64,000 nt of DNA from Paenibacillus_S sp043945595. Lineage in GTDB: Bacteria > Bacillota > Bacilli > Paenibacillales > NBRC-103111. The notes below the pieces were generated by a model. It ran no database searches. It saw only the letters and a list, made by a program, of their open reading frames with translations, and was not told where the DNA came from. The first letter of the stretch is position 1, and every line of letters starts with the position of its first letter. The translations under genes and the position numbers were made by a program. The DNA lies in assembly GCF_043945595.1 (NCBI RefSeq), contig NZ_JBIFNP010000001.1, forward strand, positions 4,092,001-4,156,000, given 5' to 3'. Of the stretch, positions 35,725-44,393 are shown piece by piece.

Positions 35725-35754
35725 ACTATACTATTAGTCTTATGATTTTGTCAA
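35725..35754 (-). promoter_or_regulatory. Predicted sigma-A promoter of trpEDCFBA
   Basis: On minus TTGACA (35749-35754), 18 bases, TATAGT (35725-35730). The -35 box overlaps the last codons of aroH. The transcript would start near 35718, with the first NAG triplet about 20 bases in and a leader of about 280 bases. Confidence 0.7.
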
Positions 35755-36117
35755 TTTGGATAAATCGGGACGCAGGCGCATCGCTTCTTTCAAATAAACG
35801 TGAACGATCTCATCCTGTTTTTTCTCCGAATTTACCATGAGCATGAAGCGAATACAGTTCGATAACGCTCCAACCACCGGTACCTCAACGGAGCACATCA
35901 GTGGAACCAGCTCATAGCCCGGCAATTGACGGATGGCGCTGGCGGGAAAGGTTGCCGTCAGATCCGGCGTAACAGTGATGAACACGCCGCCGATCTCGTC
36001 GGGAACGATACCGTTCTGCTCAATAATCTGATGCCACAGCTCCAGCGTTGCCGCCAAAATCTCGTCTTTATCATTCTGTTCTACGGTTGTCGCACCGCGT
36101 ATGCCTCGAACAAACAT
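35740..36117 (-). CDS. aroH: Chorismate mutase, AroH type
   Basis: 125-residue monofunctional chorismate mutase of the B. subtilis trimer type. FVRGIRGATTVEQND at the start holds the active-site Arg, and YLKEAMRLRPDL near the C-terminus is typical. GGAGG precedes the ATG, four bases past aroB. Makes prephenate for tyrA and the phenylalanine branch. Confidence 0.96.
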   Translation of the reverse strand: MFVRGIRGATTVEQNDKDEILAATLELWHQIIEQNGIVPDEIGGVFITVTPDLTATFPASAIRQLPGYELVPLMCSVEVPVVGALSNCIRFMLMVNSEKKQDEIVHVYLKEAMRLRPDLSKLTKS

Positions 36118-36120
36118 CGG

Positions 36121-37215
36121 TTAAGCCTCCTGTTTCAGTTCTTCAACGACTTCTCTGACCCAAGCTGAAGATACCTGCTTGTTAATCTCCACCTTGCCGA
36201 TTTCCGTTGGAATGATAAACACCATCGTGCCTTCCATAAACTTCTTATCATGCAGCATGGCTGACATAATCTCATCCGTATCCAAATGCGCCGGCAAGCG
36301 GGTAGGCAGCCCGTAGGCCTGCAAAATCCGTTTGGTCACCGTATAGATATGTTCCGGATGTCCTAACCTTACAGCGAGCTTTGCCGATCCTACCATCCCG
36401 ATCGAGATGGCTTCGCCGTGCAGCAGCTCATTGAACCCGGCTACAGCCTCCAGCGCGTGCCCGATCGTATGGCCGAGATTGAGAATCGCGCGAAGCCCGT
36501 TCTCCTTCTCATCCTGGGATACGACAATCGACTTCACCTTACAGCCCGTGTATAGGCCGTACTGCAGAGCCTCTTGATCAAGCGAGAGCAGCTTGGCAGC
36601 ATTCGCCTCCATCCAATCGACGAAGGCGGCGTCCCAGATCAAGCCGTGCTTGATCATCTCGGACAAGCCTGCCCGGACATCGCGCTCGGGCAAGGTCCGG
36701 AGCGTGGCCGTGTCGTACACGACCATCTCCGGCTGGTGAAACGCGCCGATAATGTTTTTGGCCAGCGGATGGTTGACCGCGACCTTACCGCCTACGCTGC
36801 TGTCATGCGCAAGTATCGTCGTAGGAACTTGAACGAAGCGGACACCGCGCATGTAGCTTGCCGCCACGAAGCCGGCCAGATCGCCGACGACGCCGCCGCC
36901 GAGGGCGACAACGGTCGATTTGCGGTCGAGCCCTGCTTCCAGGGCTGCAGTAATCACATTTTCCAGCACGCCTAACGATTTCGACTTCTCGCCGGAAGCT
37001 ACTACATAGGACGCTACCTTGTAGCCTGCCTCCTGCAGCTTGTTCACCAGCGGCTCCAGATGATGCTTGGCCACAGACTCGTCCGTTACTACCAGGATAG
37101 GGGACGCTTTGCCGATTCCATGCTGCGTAAACAGCGAACCGATCTTAGCCAAAATGCCTTCCCCTATATAAATCGGGTAAGACCGTTCGCCTAAATCCAC
37201 TTTAAGTTCTCTCAT
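36121..37215 (-). CDS. aroB: 3-dehydroquinate synthase
   Basis: Second enzyme of the shikimate pathway, NAD- and metal-dependent. Motifs: GGGVVGDLAGFVAASYMRGV, PTTILAHDSSVGGKVAVNH and the metal ligands in NLGHTIGHALE. I use the ATG at 37215 (MRELKVDLGERSY) with AAGGAG upstream at eleven bases. Length 364 is normal. It follows aroC with a 62-base gap. Confidence 0.97.
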   Translation of the reverse strand: MRELKVDLGERSYPIYIGEGILAKIGSLFTQHGIGKASPILVVTDESVAKHHLEPLVNKLQEAGYKVASYVVASGEKSKSLGVLENVITAALEAGLDRKSTVVALGGGVVGDLAGFVAASYMRGVRFVQVPTTILAHDSSVGGKVAVNHPLAKNIIGAFHQPEMVVYDTATLRTLPERDVRAGLSEMIKHGLIWDAAFVDWMEANAAKLLSLDQEALQYGLYTGCKVKSIVVSQDEKENGLRAILNLGHTIGHALEAVAGFNELLHGEAISIGMVGSAKLAVRLGHPEHIYTVTKRILQAYGLPTRLPAHLDTDEIMSAMLHDKKFMEGTMVFIIPTEIGKVEINKQVSSAWVREVVEELKQEA

Positions 37216-37277
37216 CCGTTCCGACACTCCTTGTACATTGATAGGGTAAGTGTGTGTTCACTAGATTCGGCAGAGAC

Positions 37278-38442
37278 TTAATAGTTCTTCACTTGCTCCA
37301 GGAAGCTGTTGTAATTGTTGCGGATTTCCTCCAGCGAATCGCCGCCGAACTTGTCCAGGAACGCATTCGCCACTTCCCAAGCCACGATGTTCTCCATAAT
37401 AACGCCCGCGGCCGGTACAGCACATGTATCGGAACGCTCTACCTGAGCCGTAAACGCTTCTTTGGTATCGATATCGACGCTTTGCAGCGCTTTATACAAG
37501 GTAGAAATAGGCTTCATAACGCCGCGGACCACGATCGGCTCACCGGTCGTCATTCCGCCTTCAAAGCCGCCTGCGCGGTTCGAAGCGCGTTTAAATCCGT
37601 TCGCCTCATCGTATAAAATTTCGTCGTGCACTTTAGAGCCGCGCAGCTTGGCCGCTTCAAAGCCGATCCCGATTTCACAGCCCTTGAACGCTTGAATCGA
37701 GAGCACGGCCTGCGCAATACGTCCGTCCAGCTTGCCGGTCCCACTGTACGTGGCTTCCCAAGCCGACCGGCACGCCTTCGATCACGCATTCCACGATACC
37801 GCCCAGCGTATCTCCGTCTTCTTTGGCCGCGTCGATCGCGGCGATCATCCGCGCTTCCGCTTCTTTATCAACGACACGCAGCGGAGACTCTTCGGTAATC
37901 CGGATCAAGTCTTCAATCGGCAGCTCTTGGCGTTGAACCTCCACTTCGCCGATACGAACGACTTGGCTTGCCACTTTAATGCCAAAGGCAGCCAGCAATT
38001 GACGCGCCACTGCGCCTGTCGCTACACGCATCGTCGTTTCTCTTGCGCTTGAACGCTCCAGAATGTTGCGTAAATCTCTTTGATTGTATTTCAAGCCGCC
38101 GTTCAGATCGGCATGACCCGGACGCGGACGGTTTACCCGGCGCTTGGTCTCGTCATTGCCTTCAATCGGCTCGATATTCATAACGCTGGTCCAGTGCTTC
38201 CAGTCATTGTTCTCCACCACCAGCGCGATCGGAGCGCCTGTCGTTTTGCCGTGTCTGACTCCGCCTACAATGTTAGCGGTATCTTTCTCAATCTGCATGC
38301 GGCGCCCGCGGCCGTAGCCCTTTTGCCGGCGTCCCAGCTGAAAATTTATCTCTTCAAAATCAATCGTTACATTGCTTGGAAACCCTTCAATGATCGCAGT
38401 CAGCTGCGGACCATGCGTTTCGCCTGCCGTTAAGTATCTCAC
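37278..38442 (-). CDS. aroC: Chorismate synthase, with +1 frameshift near 37734
   Basis: FMN-dependent last step of the shikimate pathway. The start is a GTG at 38442 (translated MRYLTAGETHGPQLTAIIEG) after GGGG. RRQKGYGRGRRM and RPRPGHADLNGGLKY are intact in the first frame; RASNRAGGFEGGMTTGEPIV in the second. The frames meet at GACCGGCAAGCTGG; removing one C gives HVQWDRKLDGRIAQAVLSIQAFKG. Repaired length is about 388, normal. It heads the aromatic unit and has a good promoter about 85 bases upstream. Confidence 0.94.
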
Positions 38443-38526
38443 TTGGTTGTCCCCTTTCGTCCTATCCCCAAAAGCACACGCCACTAAACTATACGCTTTA
38501 GCGCTTTTATGTACTCCATTCTTGTA

Positions 38527-38555
38527 ATTATAGTATAGGTGCCACCGTTTGACAA
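38527..38555 (-). promoter_or_regulatory. Predicted sigma-A promoter of aroC-aroB-aroH
   Basis: On minus TTGTCA (38550-38555), 17 bases, TATAAT (38527-38532). The leader of about 78 bases has no terminator or NAG repeats, so this unit does not look TRAP-attenuated. Confidence 0.7.
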
Positions 38556-38656
38556 GAAACGAGACAACGAAAATAACCCCTCAAAGGCTGATCTTGACAC
38601 CGGTGCCGATTCAGGTGCTTCACGTGAACTCCCGAATGGTTACGCAGGCTAAGTAT

Positions 38657-38700
38657 AAAAAAAGACGCGCAGCTGGCGGCCTGAAGAGCCGCAGCGGCGC
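38657..38700 (-). terminator. Terminator after the 54-residue protein gene
   Basis: On minus: stacked arms GCGC/GCGC, GCTG/CAGC and CGGC/GCCG around TCTTCAG, then TTTTTTT (38657-38663). It isolates the small gene from aroC. Confidence 0.85.
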
Positions 38701-38739
38701 ATCCTTTCAAGTTCTTCTTTCCATTACCAAGCTTCGCTT

Positions 38740-38904
38740 CTAGCCGTTGACTGACTGCTTGGGATAAGCTCTAGCCCCTTCAGACGACTCCGGCTCGTTC
38801 ACCATTCCCATAATTTGCATCGAATCGATGCCCAGAATTTGGGCGCATTCCTGAATGGTAATAAACCCTCTGCGGTATGCCATTATGACCTTCCTCTTAT
38901 CCAT
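38740..38904 (-). CDS. Small conserved-looking 54-residue protein
   Basis: Starts with ATG at 38904 after AGGAGG at six bases, reads MDKRKVIMAYRRGFITIQEC, continues with a helix-turn-helix-like stretch (AQILGIDSMQIMGMV) and ends VNG at a TAG (38740-38742). A strong ribosome binding site and its own terminator support expression. I do not recognise the family. The stretch 38905-39045 between it and cheR has a GGTTTC/GAAACC hairpin and no convincing gene. Confidence 0.65.
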   Translation of the reverse strand: MDKRKVIMAYRRGFITIQECAQILGIDSMQIMGMVNEPESSEGARAYPKQSVNG

Positions 38905-39045
38905 TAAGTCCTCCTAAGGTTCTGCAGCGCAAGACCGGTTTCCCAAGAAGAAACCAGGCTTTGGCAAGCAAAACAAACTTCGCCATCGCGGTTTAGGCTC
39001 TACTCCCCTTAGTATTGGAAAGGATGGAAAAGGTTATACCCCGAG

Positions 39046-39825
39046 TCAGCCTTTTTTCATATAAAAGAACGTTTCAGCCGGCTCCAGCTGATATTGGCCG
39101 GGCGAGAAGATCTGCTCCGTGCTGCCGACAAACAGAATGCCGCCGGGCTTGAGGGCGTTCGCAAATTTGTGATACAACAAATGCTTGGCTTCCTCGGTGA
39201 AATAGATCATGACATTCCGGCAGACAATGAGGTCGAACTGCGTATCGAACGTGTCGGTCAACAGGTTTTGCTTTTGAAACCGGATCGCCCGCTTCAGCTC
39301 GTCGGCAATGTGATAAGTGAGATTGTCCTGGCGGTAATATTTCTTCAAATAGTTCGCCGGCACGTCTCTGACGGAACGGTCGGAATAGACGCCCGCCTTG
39401 GCCTTTGCGATCGCACCGTCATCAATATCCGTGGCAAGCAGGTACGTTTCCTGCAAAGCCTTCAGTTCGTTCAAGATCATAGCCAAGGTATAGGGCTCTT
39501 CCCCCGTAGAACAAGCAGCGCTCCATACCTTCAGCCTGCGGCTGCTGCGAAGCATCTGCGGAAGAAACGTTCTCTCCAGCACTTCCCAGCGGTTCGGGTT
39601 GCGCCAAAACTCGGACACATTGATTGTCATTCGGTCTAAAAATTCATAAAATAAGTTCTTGTCCTTCGTCATCGCATCGAAAAAAGCGGCGAACGTATCG
39701 TAGCCTTTTTTGGTACGAAGCGTGGTTAAGCGGCGTTTCATCTGGGCTTCCTTGTACTGAGCCAAGTCAATGGACGTATAGTCCTTCACCTTTTTGATGA
39801 AAAGCAGAAAATCCTTATCCTCCAT
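39046..39825 (-). CDS. cheR: Chemotaxis protein methyltransferase CheR
   Basis: SAM-dependent methylation of glutamates on chemoreceptors. The N-terminal CheR helical domain (to about 75) is followed by the methyltransferase core: KVWSAACSTGEEPYTLAMIL, LLATDIDDGAIAKAKAGVYS, and LIVCRNVMIYFTEE. Length 259 is normal. The site GCGGGG precedes the ATG. It lies beside ndk and aroC as in B. subtilis, not with other chemotaxis genes. Confidence 0.95.
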   Translation of the reverse strand: MEDKDFLLFIKKVKDYTSIDLAQYKEAQMKRRLTTLRTKKGYDTFAAFFDAMTKDKNLFYEFLDRMTINVSEFWRNPNRWEVLERTFLPQMLRSSRRLKVWSAACSTGEEPYTLAMILNELKALQETYLLATDIDDGAIAKAKAGVYSDRSVRDVPANYLKKYYRQDNLTYHIADELKRAIRFQKQNLLTDTFDTQFDLIVCRNVMIYFTEEAKHLLYHKFANALKPGGILFVGSTEQIFSPGQYQLEPAETFFYMKKG

Positions 39826-39840
39826 GAAGCTATCCCCGCC

Positions 39841-40290
39841 TTAAATCCACTGTTGAATCACTTTCGTATAGGATACCAGTTCTTGATCGTTGAAAAAGTT
39901 TGCGATTTCGCGGCGCGCGCTCTCCGGAGAGTCAGAGCCGTGAATCAGATTAAAATTCGTATGTATGGCGTAATCGCTGCGGATCGTGCCCGGAGCTGCG
40001 TCCAATGCGCTTGTTTTGCCGATCATGGCTCTGGACAAAGCGATCACTTCGTCCCCCTCCCATACCATCGCAAACACGGGTCCCGAGGTAATGAAAGTGA
40101 CGAGCCTTTCGTAAAAATCCTTTCCCAGATGCTCCGCGTAGTGAAGCTCCGCCTGTTCCTTCGATAGCTGCAGCAGCTTGGCGCCAACCAGCTGAAATCC
40201 CTTTTGCTCGAAGCGTTTAACGATCTCGCCGATCAAACCGCGCTGAACGCCGTCGGGCTTGACCATAAGAAAAGTGCGTTCCTTACTCAT
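39841..40290 (-). CDS. ndk: Nucleoside diphosphate kinase
   Basis: Transfers the gamma phosphate among nucleotides. FLMVKPDGVQRGLIGEI and the active-site histidine in FNLIHGSDSPESA are clear. Length 149 is normal. GGAGG precedes the ATG. Confidence 0.97.
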   Translation of the reverse strand: MSKERTFLMVKPDGVQRGLIGEIVKRFEQKGFQLVGAKLLQLSKEQAELHYAEHLGKDFYERLVTFITSGPVFAMVWEGDEVIALSRAMIGKTSALDAAPGTIRSDYAIHTNFNLIHGSDSPESARREIANFFNDQELVSYTKVIQQWI

Positions 40291-40347
40291 CCTTCATTCC
40301 TCCTTTGATGTAAAATATATCATAACGTTCGTGTGTCGAACAGTATT

Positions 40348-41320
40348 TTAGTAGGAGCGGTTGCCGATAAAGTGGGCTACGCCGATCAAGTCTTTTTTCG
40401 CTTGAATATCAGGGACACCGTCCAATGCGGCAATCGCTTTATCGATATAGCGGGATGCAAGCTGCTCCGCCAAAGGAATGCCGCTGCTGCCGCGGATCAT
40501 ATCGATAAACCGGCTGACATCCGTCTGTCCGTCCGTCTCCTGAATGCGGCGAAGCTCCGTCAGCAGCGGCTGGCGCAAATGCGGCTCCCGGAGGGCGAAA
40601 ATGACGGGAATCGTAATATTCCCCTGCTTGATGTCACTGCCTGGCGGCTTTCCGATTTCTTTCTCCGTTCCGCATAAATCAAGCAAGTCGTCCCGCACCT
40701 GGAAGGCCATTCCAACATTATAGCCGAATGAGTACAGCCGCTTGGAGATGGCATCGTCCGCGCCGGAGGCAATAGCCCCCAGCTGACAGCTGATCGCTAT
40801 CAACAGCGCCGTTTTCCGTTTGATCCTTAACAAATAATCGCGCACGGACTGCTCGGCATGGAAGAAAAAGCGGATTTGCTCCATCTCCCCAATGCTCATT
40901 TCCACAATCGCCTTGGACAAAATCTGGTGTACCACGGGATTCGGAAGCTGAGTCACCACGCTGAGCGCCTTGGCAAAAATATAGTCTCCCGTATACATGG
41001 CAATCCGGTTGTCCCATTTCGGCCGACCGTCAGCTGTCCGCGCCGGGTTAGAGCGTCGTCAATAACATCGTCGTGCACCAGCGACGCCATATGTATAAGT
41101 TCCAGGGGCCCGCCACATGCTTGATTTTATCCAGATCATACGTCCCGAACTTGGCGCCCAGCAGGACGAATACGGGCCGTATACGTTTGCCTCCCGCTTT
41201 CAACAAATGAAGCGAAGCTTCCCTCAGCAGCGCATGATCGCTGTCGATGCTCCGTTCCAGCTCCTTCTCGATGTACGAGATGTCTTTTTTTAGTTTTGCG
41301 TACAAATCAATCAGTTTCAT
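40348..41320 (-). CDS. hepT: Heptaprenyl diphosphate synthase catalytic component II, with two single-base deletions
   Basis: Trans-isoprenyl diphosphate synthase that makes the C35 tail of menaquinone together with HepS. The first open frame (about 41117-41320) has LLKAGGKRIRPVFVLLG. The middle, read in a second frame, gives LELIHMASLVHDDVIDDALTRRG with the first Asp-rich motif. The last frame (40348 to about 41020) starts KWDNRIAMYTGDYIFAKAL and holds the second motif QVRDDLLD. Restoring one base near 41110 and one near 41025-41032 joins all three. Start overlaps the mqnA stop as ATGA. Confidence 0.9.
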
Positions 41321-42180
41321 TCCGTCACCTGTGTCACAGTTTTATCGTTCCATAATTGAATGGGCACTTCTTTATCCAGGAAGCCGAGCTCCCATGCATA
41401 ACGGTAGTAAAGCTGCAGCCCCGCCCACTGATCCGGACCGAACTCGTAGATCAAAGTTGAAAAATAACGCTGCCAATACTCCGCAGATCCGCCTAACAGC
41501 TTCCGGGCGTCATGAGCCAGCGGAACGACATCCTCCAGCGACCTGCGCTTGCTCTCGACAAAAGCTTCATACAGTCTCCGCACCCGCTCCGGCTGCTCTT
41601 CAACGAGCTGCTTGCGGATAGCGCAAACCGCAAACGTAATCCAGTGACCGGTTCACTTCGTCCACTCGTGCGCCAAATCAGTGACCATCCAGCCATGCTC
41701 TTCCCAGCTTGCTTTGATCGCATGATCCCCGATCAGCAGCGCGGCATCGGATGAACGCATCATATCCTCCAGAACCGGCGCTGCATCATGATACACGGGC
41801 TTCAGCTTGTAAAACTTCTCCAAAATAATTTTAAGCAGATTGACCGAAGTGGCGGAGGTTGTAGGCAGCGCGATTGTCGCTTCCCCCAGCTCTTCCAGCG
41901 GCTTGCGGTGGAACAGCAGAATAGACTGCACTTGATCGTAAGCGCTGACCGATAAATCGGGAAACAGCATATATTGCTCGAAATTCGCCCCGTAAGCGAA
42001 TGAGGAGATGGGCCCGATATCGATCTCTCCTTTTGCCATTGCCGCATTCAGCTGCGTAGGCACCTGGGTGATGACTTCGAGCTCTCCTGCAAAACGCTCC
42101 ATAGGGAAATAATAAAACAGCGGCCACACGTTGGTAAAATCAATCCGGCCGATGCGAACCGGCCTGTGCATGCTGCTCAT
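41317..42180 (-). CDS. mqnA: Chorismate dehydratase MqnA (futalosine pathway), with in-frame TGA at 41653-41655
   Basis: First enzyme of the futalosine menaquinone pathway; makes 3-enolpyruvylbenzoate from chorismate. The protein reads VRIGRIDFTNVWPLFYYF, then GEIDIGPISSFAYG, SILLFHRKPLEEL and ALPTTSATSVNLLKIIL, a periplasmic-binding-like fold typical of MqnA. The ATG at 42180 (MSSMHRP) has GGGGAG five bases upstream. A TGA follows HEWTK, and the same frame continues TGHWITFAVCAIRKQLVEEQ to 41317. TGG (Trp) to TGA is the likely change. It is either an error or a real nonsense mutation. Repaired length is about 287. Confidence 0.85.
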
Positions 42181-42772
42181 CGGTACTCCCCCATCTTTTG
42201 TACAATTCATGCTCCACCCGCATGTTGTCCAGCACTTTGCCGACCATAAAATCAACCATATCCTCCAAGGTTTGAGGGCCTTGATAAAATGCAGGCATGG
42301 CGGGAACGATCTTGACACCCAGCCGGGCCAGCTTCAGCATGTTCTCAAGGTGGATCGCATGCAGCGGCGTTTCTCTTGGAACCAGAAGCAGCGGCCTGCC
42401 TTCTTTGAGCATTACATCCGCCGTGCGCTCCAGCAAATTATCGGAGGCGCCGCTCGCGATACCGGACAGCGTTCCCATAGAGCAGGGAATAATGACCATC
42501 CCTTCCGTACGGAAGGAGCCGCTTGCGGTGCTGGCGCCTATATCCTGTATCGGATGATAAGTAAACGTGCCGCCTAGGCAGCCGAACTGAGCTTCCAGCG
42601 TTTCTTTGCGCCGGGATACATCCCAGCCCAGCTCCTCCTTCAGCACGCGCCAGCCTGCATCGGTAATCAGCAGGTGGATGTTCAGCCCTTGAGAAAGCAA
42701 ATAACGGCAAAGGCGTACGCCGTAAGCCGCGCCGCTGGCCCCCGTTATTCCTACGACCCAAGGCTTGCTCAT
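42140..42772 (-). CDS. UbiX-family flavin prenyltransferase of the menaquinone cluster
   Basis: 210-residue UbiX/Pad1-type enzyme that prenylates FMN for a UbiD-type decarboxylase. VVGITGASGAAYGVRL binds FMN, and IIPCSMGTLSGIASGASDNLLERTADVMLKEGRPLLLVPRETPL is the family core. The C-terminus overlaps mqnA by 41 bases; the start overlaps the ubiA-like gene as ATGA. In futalosine clusters such a protein is proposed to serve the late decarboxylation step (named MqnM in some work). Assignment to that step is inference from neighbours. Confidence 0.88.
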   Translation of the reverse strand: MSKPWVVGITGASGAAYGVRLCRYLLSQGLNIHLLITDAGWRVLKEELGWDVSRRKETLEAQFGCLGGTFTYHPIQDIGASTASGSFRTEGMVIIPCSMGTLSGIASGASDNLLERTADVMLKEGRPLLLVPRETPLHAIHLENMLKLARLGVKIVPAMPAFYQGPQTLEDMVDFMVGKVLDNMRVEHELYKRWGSTDEQHAQAGSHRPD

Positions 42773-43641
42773 TTGTGAAGCACCACCAAATCAATCAGTG
42801 TAAATACAAGAACCGTAATGCTCAAAATACTGTTCAGCGTAAAGAAAGCCGTGTTGACACGCCGCAAATCCTTTGGATTGACAATCCAATGCTCGTAAAA
42901 CAAAAGCGCCAGCGCAACAACGACTCCAATAAGATAAAGCCAGCTTAACTCCGTCAAATAAAACAACGTAAGAAAACCGACGGCCGTAATCCCATGGAAC
43001 CATTTCGCCATACGCAGCGCGCCTGTAACGCCAAAGCGGCTTGGGATCGAGTGCAAGCCTTCGTTGCGGTCAAAATCGATATCCTGTGTCGCATAAATAA
43101 TATCGAAGCCGGCTGTCCAGAAAGCGATTGAAATATAGAATACAAGAGCCGGCAGGGTAATGCTGTTCGTAACCGCTACCCATCCGCCCAAAGGCGCAAG
43201 GCCGATCGTCATGCCCAGAATGATGTGACAAGCCCATGTAAAACGCTTCGTATACGAATAAAATACAAGAAAAAATACAGCTACCGGAAGCAGTTTTACC
43301 GCAAGCGGGCTCAAGTTGAATGCCGCCCAGAACAGCAATGTGAAGGAAATCACAATAAATATAATAGCCTCTTTAGACGAAATCAGACCTGCCGGAATGG
43401 CTCTCATCGCTGTCCGCGGGTTTTTGGCGTCCATGACTTTATCGATAACACGGTTCAGTCCCATGGCGGCGCTTCGCGCACCGACCATCGCCATAATAAT
43501 CCACCCGATTTGGCCCCAGGTCGGCAGCTTGTGAAAGACGACCATCGAGCCGAGCAGAGCCCCCATAAAAGCGAAAGGCAATGCAAACAAAGTATGCTCT
43601 ACCTTAATCATTTCCAGAAATACCTTCATTTTCTTTAACAT
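42769..43641 (-). CDS. UbiA-family prenyltransferase (MqnP/UbiA-like)
   Basis: Membrane prenyltransferase with about eight to nine helices. The two Asp-rich motifs are visible: NRVIDKVMDAKNPRT and YATQDIDFDRNEG. It attaches the polyprenyl tail to an aromatic acid. I use the ATG at 43641 (MLKKMKVFLEMIKVEHTLFA) after GGGAG; the upstream open frame runs into menG. Its place in the mqn cluster suggests it works on the naphthoate of the futalosine route rather than on 4-hydroxybenzoate. Confidence 0.9.
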   Translation of the reverse strand: MLKKMKVFLEMIKVEHTLFALPFAFMGALLGSMVVFHKLPTWGQIGWIIMAMVGARSAAMGLNRVIDKVMDAKNPRTAMRAIPAGLISSKEAIIFIVISFTLLFWAAFNLSPLAVKLLPVAVFFLVFYSYTKRFTWACHIILGMTIGLAPLGGWVAVTNSITLPALVFYISIAFWTAGFDIIYATQDIDFDRNEGLHSIPSRFGVTGALRMAKWFHGITAVGFLTLFYLTELSWLYLIGVVVALALLFYEHWIVNPKDLRRVNTAFFTLNSILSITVLVFTLIDLVVLHK

Positions 43642-43657
43642 GGTTTCACTCCCATTC

Positions 43658-44383
43658 CTATTCCGCTCCCTGCTTCTTGATGCCGATATGAAGTGCCGCG
43701 ATGCCTCCGGTAAGCGGATAAGCTTGAACATGGGTCAACCCCGTATTTCTGAAAATGTCGGCCAGTTGCTTATGATCGGGAAAATGGATTAACGATTCCG
43801 GCAGCCATCTGTACTGCTCATAACGTTTGGCAATCAGCTTGCCCATCAGCGGTAAAATGTTTTGAAAATAAAAATAATAAAGCCCCTTGAACGGCTGCCA
43901 GGTTGGTTTCGACAACTCCAACGAAACGACCATACCGCCAGGCTTTACAACCCTTTGCATTTCTTCGATGACCTTGACTAAATCGGGCACATTCCGAAGC
44001 GCAAACCCGATCGTGGCATAATCAAATGTGTTATCTTCATAAGGAAGCTGCATCGCATTCCCCTGCACCAGATCGATCTGCTTGTCCAGTCCGGCCTCCC
44101 GCACTTTCATCGCGCCGTATTCCAGCATGTTCTGGCTGAAATCGAGGCCGACGGCTTTGCCGTTCCCGCTTGCCTTCGCAAGGCTGATAGTCCAATCGCA
44201 GGTACCGCAGCATAAATCAATCGAAGTGCTGCCGGGCTTCACCTGCATTTTGTTCATCGTAAACTTTCTCCAGGCCTTATGCCGGCGAAAGCTTAGGATA
44301 TCGTTCATTAAATCGTATTTCGGCGCGATGCTTTCAAACACCGAATGTACAAACTCTTCTTTTGATTTCGTCTTGGATTGCAC
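43658..44383 (-). CDS. menG: Demethylmenaquinone methyltransferase
   Basis: SAM-dependent final step of menaquinone synthesis (MenG/UbiE family). Motifs: VHSVFESIAPKYDLMNDILS, DLCCGTCDWTISLA, VGLDFSQNML and FALRNVPDLVKVIEEMQRVVKPGG. I chose the GTG at 44383 (translated MQSKTKSKEEFV) with AGGTG at seven bases. It follows hepS directly. GTCDW replaces the more common GTGDW in the SAM loop. Confidence 0.94.
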   Translation of the reverse strand: MQSKTKSKEEFVHSVFESIAPKYDLMNDILSFRRHKAWRKFTMNKMQVKPGSTSIDLCCGTCDWTISLAKASGNGKAVGLDFSQNMLEYGAMKVREAGLDKQIDLVQGNAMQLPYEDNTFDYATIGFALRNVPDLVKVIEEMQRVVKPGGMVVSLELSKPTWQPFKGLYYFYFQNILPLMGKLIAKRYEQYRWLPESLIHFPDHKQLADIFRNTGLTHVQAYPLTGGIAALHIGIKKQGAE

Positions 44384-44393
44384 AGGGTTCACC

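Noticed and set aside
38947..39034. A 29-codon frame beginning ATG GCG AAG between cheR and the small gene
   Set aside because: No ribosome binding site, and it runs into the start region of the 54-residue gene.
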